DNA of 64,000 bases. Origin: Selaginella moellendorffii. Its lineage: Eukaryota > Streptophyta > Lycopodiopsida > Selaginellales > Selaginellaceae. Within the stretch, counting starts at the first letter, position 1, and each line of letters begins with the position of its first letter. The stretch lies in the NCBI RefSeq assembly GCF_000143415.4, contig NW_003314279.1, positions 1-64,000 on the forward strand. Reading direction: 5' to 3'. Made by a program: the position numbers and the translations under genes. Positions 60,719 to 64,000 of the stretch are shown here, piece by piece. Under the pieces are notes generated by a model. The model saw only the letters and a program-made list of their open reading frames with translations. It searched no databases and was not told the origin of the DNA.

Positions 60719-62521
60719 ATGCTCTCATCATGCAGCGAGTCTTTGGAGAGGCTCATCAAGTCATGCAAGACTGCGAGCAATGCAAAGGTGATCCACAACC
60801 AAATCCTTTGCACCCACCAAAACCTCACCACCTTTGTGTGCAATCTGCTGCTGGAGATGCACTCAAAATGCGGGAGCATCTCTCTCGCCCGCCACGTCTT
60901 CGACAACCTCTGCCCGCCCTCTTGCAGAGATTCCTTCACCTGGGTTCTCATGCTCGTAGCATATGCCCGAGCCGGGCATCTTACCCAGGCCCGCGGCATC
61001 TTCGAGTCCATGCCCTCGCGCAACCGCGTCGCCTGGAACGCAATGCTCGCCGCGTACGCTGCCACCGGGGACCTCGATCGCGCGCTGGAGATCTTCGATT
61101 CGTCGCCGCAGCACGACGTGATCGCCTGGACGTCGCTCCTGTCGGCGTTTGCACTGGCCGGAGATCTTGCCCACGCGCGCCGCCTCATTGACGCCATGCC
61201 CGAGTGGAACCTTGTGTCATGGAACGCGATGCTGTGCGCGCAATCGCAATGCCACCAGGTGGAGGGCGCCTGGGATGTGTTTGAGCGGATGGAAGAGCGC
61301 AACATCATCTCGTGGAACGCGCTGCTATCTGCATATGCCCTCTCGGGGCATATGGACGAAGCAGCGTATCTTTTCGAAGCGATGCCGGAAAGGGATCTGG
61401 CTTCGTGGACGACGATGATTGCTGGATCTGCGCAGGCAGGGAAGATCGAGGACTCGAGAGAACGTTTTGATGGCATGCCGGAGAGGGACGTCGTTGCATG
61501 GAACGCTATGCTTGCGGCACTTGCCCAAAATGGGCATCTTGTAAAGGCGCTAGAGTTCTTAGAAATAATGCCGGTGTGGAGCCTGGCTGGCTGGAATTCT
61601 CTTCTCGCCGCTTGCGCGCAAGAGAAGGAGTTTGATCGAGCACAGAAGTTACTAGTGAGATTACCCGAACTGGATCTTGTGGCCTGGAATTCGATGCTTG
61701 CGGTGAATGCCCTTTCTGGGCATCTGGACGAGGCGCTGTTGGCTATGGAAGCCTTATCTATGCCTGTTGATGTGAAGTCATGGAACGCAGTGCTGTATGG
61801 CTATGCCCAGAGCGGGCATCTCGACAAAGCCACCAGCTTGTTCCACGCAAGAATGCCTCACAGGGACGTGGTTTCCTTCACTGCAATGCTCTCGGCCTAT
61901 GCAAGGAGTGGTTATATCGACGAAGCAAAAGCTCTGTTCGATTCGATGCCGGAGAGGACTCTTGTGTCATGGAACGCGCTGCTCGGCGGATTTGTCCACA
62001 ATGGTCTGTACGCTCGAGCTCACAGCTTCTTCCAGACCATGCCCGAGTGTGACGTTGTATCTTGGACTGGGGCCTTGAACTCGATTACCCCAACTATGTC
62101 GTACAAAACTTCGCTGGATCACTTCCAAAGGATGCTGCTTCAAGGAGTTCTTCCGGATGATGTCTGCTTTGTGTCGATACTGGTCGGATTCAACCATGGC
62201 GGTAGCGTCCGCACCGCTTTGAGCTGCTTCGCGTCCATGGCTGTCGACTTTGGCATTGATCCGACGAAGCAGCTGTATGGAAGCCTGATTGATCTGCTTG
62301 GTCGGGCGGGATATCTGAAGGAAGCCGAGGAAGTCATCGCCAGCATGCCGTTTAAGCCGGGAGACGTCGACTGGCAATCGCTCCTGAGCGCTTGTAAGAG
62401 TTACAGTGATGGTCGAAGTGGAAGCCGAGCAGCAAAGCAAGCTCTAGAGTTGAATCCGCAGGACGACGGAACATACGTGCTGCTGGCAGCAATGTCCGAG
62501 TGTGGTGCTCACAATAGTTGA
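60719..62521 (+). CDS. Pentatricopeptide repeat (PPR) protein, PLS type, no DYW domain
   Basis: Single-exon 600-aa protein, presumably imported into plastids or mitochondria to bind RNA; no clear targeting peptide was seen. After an N-terminal unit (KVIHNQILCTHQN), at least a dozen repeats of about 31 residues follow, recognisable by recurring W-N-A-M-L and GHLDEA..LF..MPERD cores. The last repeats shift to longer P/L spacing (GVLPDDVCFVSILVGFNHGG, then YGSLIDLLGRAGYLKEAEE) and an E1-like tail (PFKPGDVDWQSLLSACK). It ends shortly after, without E2/E+ or DYW. A degenerate 285-bp copy lies at 17656-17940. The stop codon is 51 bp from the stop of the convergent CDC6 gene. Confidence 0.92.
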   Translation: MLSSCSESLERLIKSCKTASNAKVIHNQILCTHQNLTTFVCNLLLEMHSKCGSISLARHVFDNLCPPSCRDSFTWVLMLVAYARAGHLTQARGIFESMPSRNRVAWNAMLAAYAATGDLDRALEIFDSSPQHDVIAWTSLLSAFALAGDLAHARRLIDAMPEWNLVSWNAMLCAQSQCHQVEGAWDVFERMEERNIISWNALLSAYALSGHMDEAAYLFEAMPERDLASWTTMIAGSAQAGKIEDSRERFDGMPERDVVAWNAMLAALAQNGHLVKALEFLEIMPVWSLAGWNSLLAACAQEKEFDRAQKLLVRLPELDLVAWNSMLAVNALSGHLDEALLAMEALSMPVDVKSWNAVLYGYAQSGHLDKATSLFHARMPHRDVVSFTAMLSAYARSGYIDEAKALFDSMPERTLVSWNALLGGFVHNGLYARAHSFFQTMPECDVVSWTGALNSITPTMSYKTSLDHFQRMLLQGVLPDDVCFVSILVGFNHGGSVRTALSCFASMAVDFGIDPTKQLYGSLIDLLGRAGYLKEAEEVIASMPFKPGDVDWQSLLSACKSYSDGRSGSRAAKQALELNPQDDGTYVLLAAMSECGAHNS

Positions 62522-62572
62522 GACGCTCGCACCGGTGGATCGTTGAAGTTAGCTGTTGTCTCCTTTGTAGAT

Positions 62573-64000
62573 TTACAACAGGCTGTTTCGGAAGAAGCGA
62601 ACTCCCTGCTTGAAGAACGTAAATATCGAATGTGGTGTTTAAACAGTGCGAGACGAACCTGTAGTGCAAATACGACGTCATCATGGTCTACTTGCAACTT
62701 TGTCTTTCTGAGACGATCTTCGCGAGCTGTACCGAGGCCAAGAAGACCCTGAAATGTCGAAGATTAAACACTAGTTTGTCTTGCCACATAGCTTATACCT
62801 GGTCGGCAATTAGTTGACAAATTCCAGAGAATTCTTGAGAAGATACAGGGCGCATACCAGTTGTTTTACAAAACCCCAGGTACTGCTTATTCAGCTGCAA
62901 AGCTTCCCGTAAGTCCACTCATCAATTTTGACACTTGAAGAACGCCTACCTCGCCTAATGGCGCGTCCCTCTTTCTCTTCCGGAAGAGATTAGCGGCACT
63001 ACATAAGACCATCTGTACATCGATAACGAAATGAGCAGATAACGCATGACAAACACTGGTATTACCTGCGAATGTTTTGGCAAAGCTTGAATAGTTTCAA
63101 TGACAGGAGAACGGAAAACTTTGGCCAACGCCCTTGCCATGTGATCAACTTGCACAAACTGATCCCTTTGCAAGCACGTCGCTTCAGGCTCTGTAGATTT
63201 GCTTTTGTTCTCGGCTTCAAAAAGATCAAGAGCAGTCCTGCAACGCACCAAAGTTAAGAATCATAAGAAGTCACAGGGAATTACCAACCTGCAAGCGTAC
63301 AAGGCTTTTCTCATGTCCCCGGATGCAGCAGATACCCTCTGTTCCATTGAAAGATTAGAACATCAGCTAAGGTGGTTGCAATAACTTACTCTGGCGCACA
63401 GCTCCAAGGCTGCAGGATGAAACGTAGCCACCGATAGAGACTGGAAAAGGCAATGTTAATACTCAAAGACAAGATGTGTTGCCGTCTTCTACCGATAATC
63501 TTTGAAGCAAGACAGCGAAAATTTGGTCTTTGGTATACGCAGGAAATGTGATGACCTCCGGGTTACCTGCAATACGATCGACAATAAGATACAAACAGAA
63601 TAAACATCAGCGCAAGCCTTACAGCTGAAAGTTCTCAGCCTTGGTAGAAATCTTTCAGTTAAATCGATGGCGTTAGCAATTCCTTTGACAAGAAAAGAGC
63701 ATCAGCACACAAGAACGCGTAGAAAACAGCTCACCTATTAGAATGCAGCTGCTGTCTTTCAAAACGGATAATTGGAACAGCTCATACAACACAGTTTGTT
63801 CTCTGGTTATGAGATAGTCCATTTCATCGATGATTAAAAGCCTGGCAAGAAAAGCTTAGCGATTCCAAAAAGTGGCAAGGAAAACAAAAACATACTGCAT
63901 TTTCTTCGCACCCCTGTTGAACGATAGTAACTTCTTAAGTTGTTGGTACCCGACGCTTCGATCATCGTCAGCGCCTGGTTGTAAGGAGTGATAAATCTGC
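62573..64000 (-). CDS. CDC6: CDC6 replication-licensing ATPase, 3' part
   Basis: AAA+ protein that loads MCM helicase on origins together with ORC and CDT1, in the nucleus. Eleven inferred exons are visible: 63896-64000 (cut by the edge), 63735-63841, 63623-63682, 63493-63566, 63390-63440, 63289-63338, 63066-63237, 62950-63012, 62799-62894, 62659-62748 and 62573-62605, about 300 codons, all phases consistent. Walker B LLIIDEMDYL, sensor 1 GIANAIDLTERFLPRL, sensor 2 VSAASGDMRKAL and the C-terminal winged helix (LNKQYLGFCKTTGMRPVSSQEF, VVFALQGVRFF) are in order. ORC1 is less likely because the winged-helix ending and MVLCSAANLFRK fit CDC6. The P-loop and N terminus lie beyond the window. Confidence 0.9.

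Noticed and set aside
60526-61476. 316-codon frame antisense to the PPR gene
   Set aside because: The repeats of the PPR gene leave the opposite strand open; the peptide is low in family-like motifs and is a shadow.

Overview
The window looks like nuclear DNA of a seedless land plant, most likely a lycophyte close to Selaginella. It carries plant-specific families (HD-Zip class I factor, PLS-type PPR protein, CYP78-like P450, plant-type ADH), very short introns of about 50-100 bp with GT..AG borders, and also a gene for motile-cilium assembly (LRRC6/tilB). A plant with that last gene should make flagellated sperm. The species is inferred from gene content, not from a search.

Left part (0.7-17.6 kb): an HD-Zip I gene (minus) with a candidate upstream ORF in its leader, then about 4.4 kb without a recognisable gene, then a 12-exon LRRC6/tilB gene (minus). 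Next comes a 2.96-kb tandem duplication. Each unit holds the first 21 codons of LRRC6, an aldo-keto reductase (minus) and the 5' part of an aldehyde oxidase gene (plus), the last two head-to-head and only 82-86 bp apart. Both reductase copies look intact. Only the second oxidase copy runs on into a complete 10-exon gene; the first stops at the duplication junction.

Middle (17.6-30.6 kb): decayed duplicates. There is a PPR fragment related to the gene at 60.7 kb, two CYP78-like P450 remnants, and two copies of a zinc alcohol dehydrogenase (first a pseudogene, second an intact 10-exon gene). Between them lie an unrecognised pseudogene and a TSD-flanked LTR element whose gag is present as a large inverted repeat. 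A single-exon TPR-SET protein gene sits head-to-head with the intact ADH.

Right part (30.6-60.5 kb): almost entirely retrotransposon-derived and AT-rich. A minus-strand LTR structure with LTRs of about 1.6 kb (31.0-32.5 and 44.6-46.3 kb) encloses about 12 kb of AT-rich DNA with degenerate tandem repeats. A complete, TSD-flanked, apparently non-coding LTR element of 7.3 kb (48.3-55.6 kb) is inserted into an inverted LTR fragment of its own family. A stop-ridden Ty3/gypsy pol follows (55.9-59.5 kb), itself interrupted by a piece of the other repeat family.

Right edge: a single-exon PPR gene (plus) converges, 51 bp stop to stop, with the 3' part of a CDC6 replication-licensing gene (minus) that leaves the window. 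All exon borders were inferred by hand from reading frame, splice dinucleotides and family similarity; no alignment or transcript data were available.
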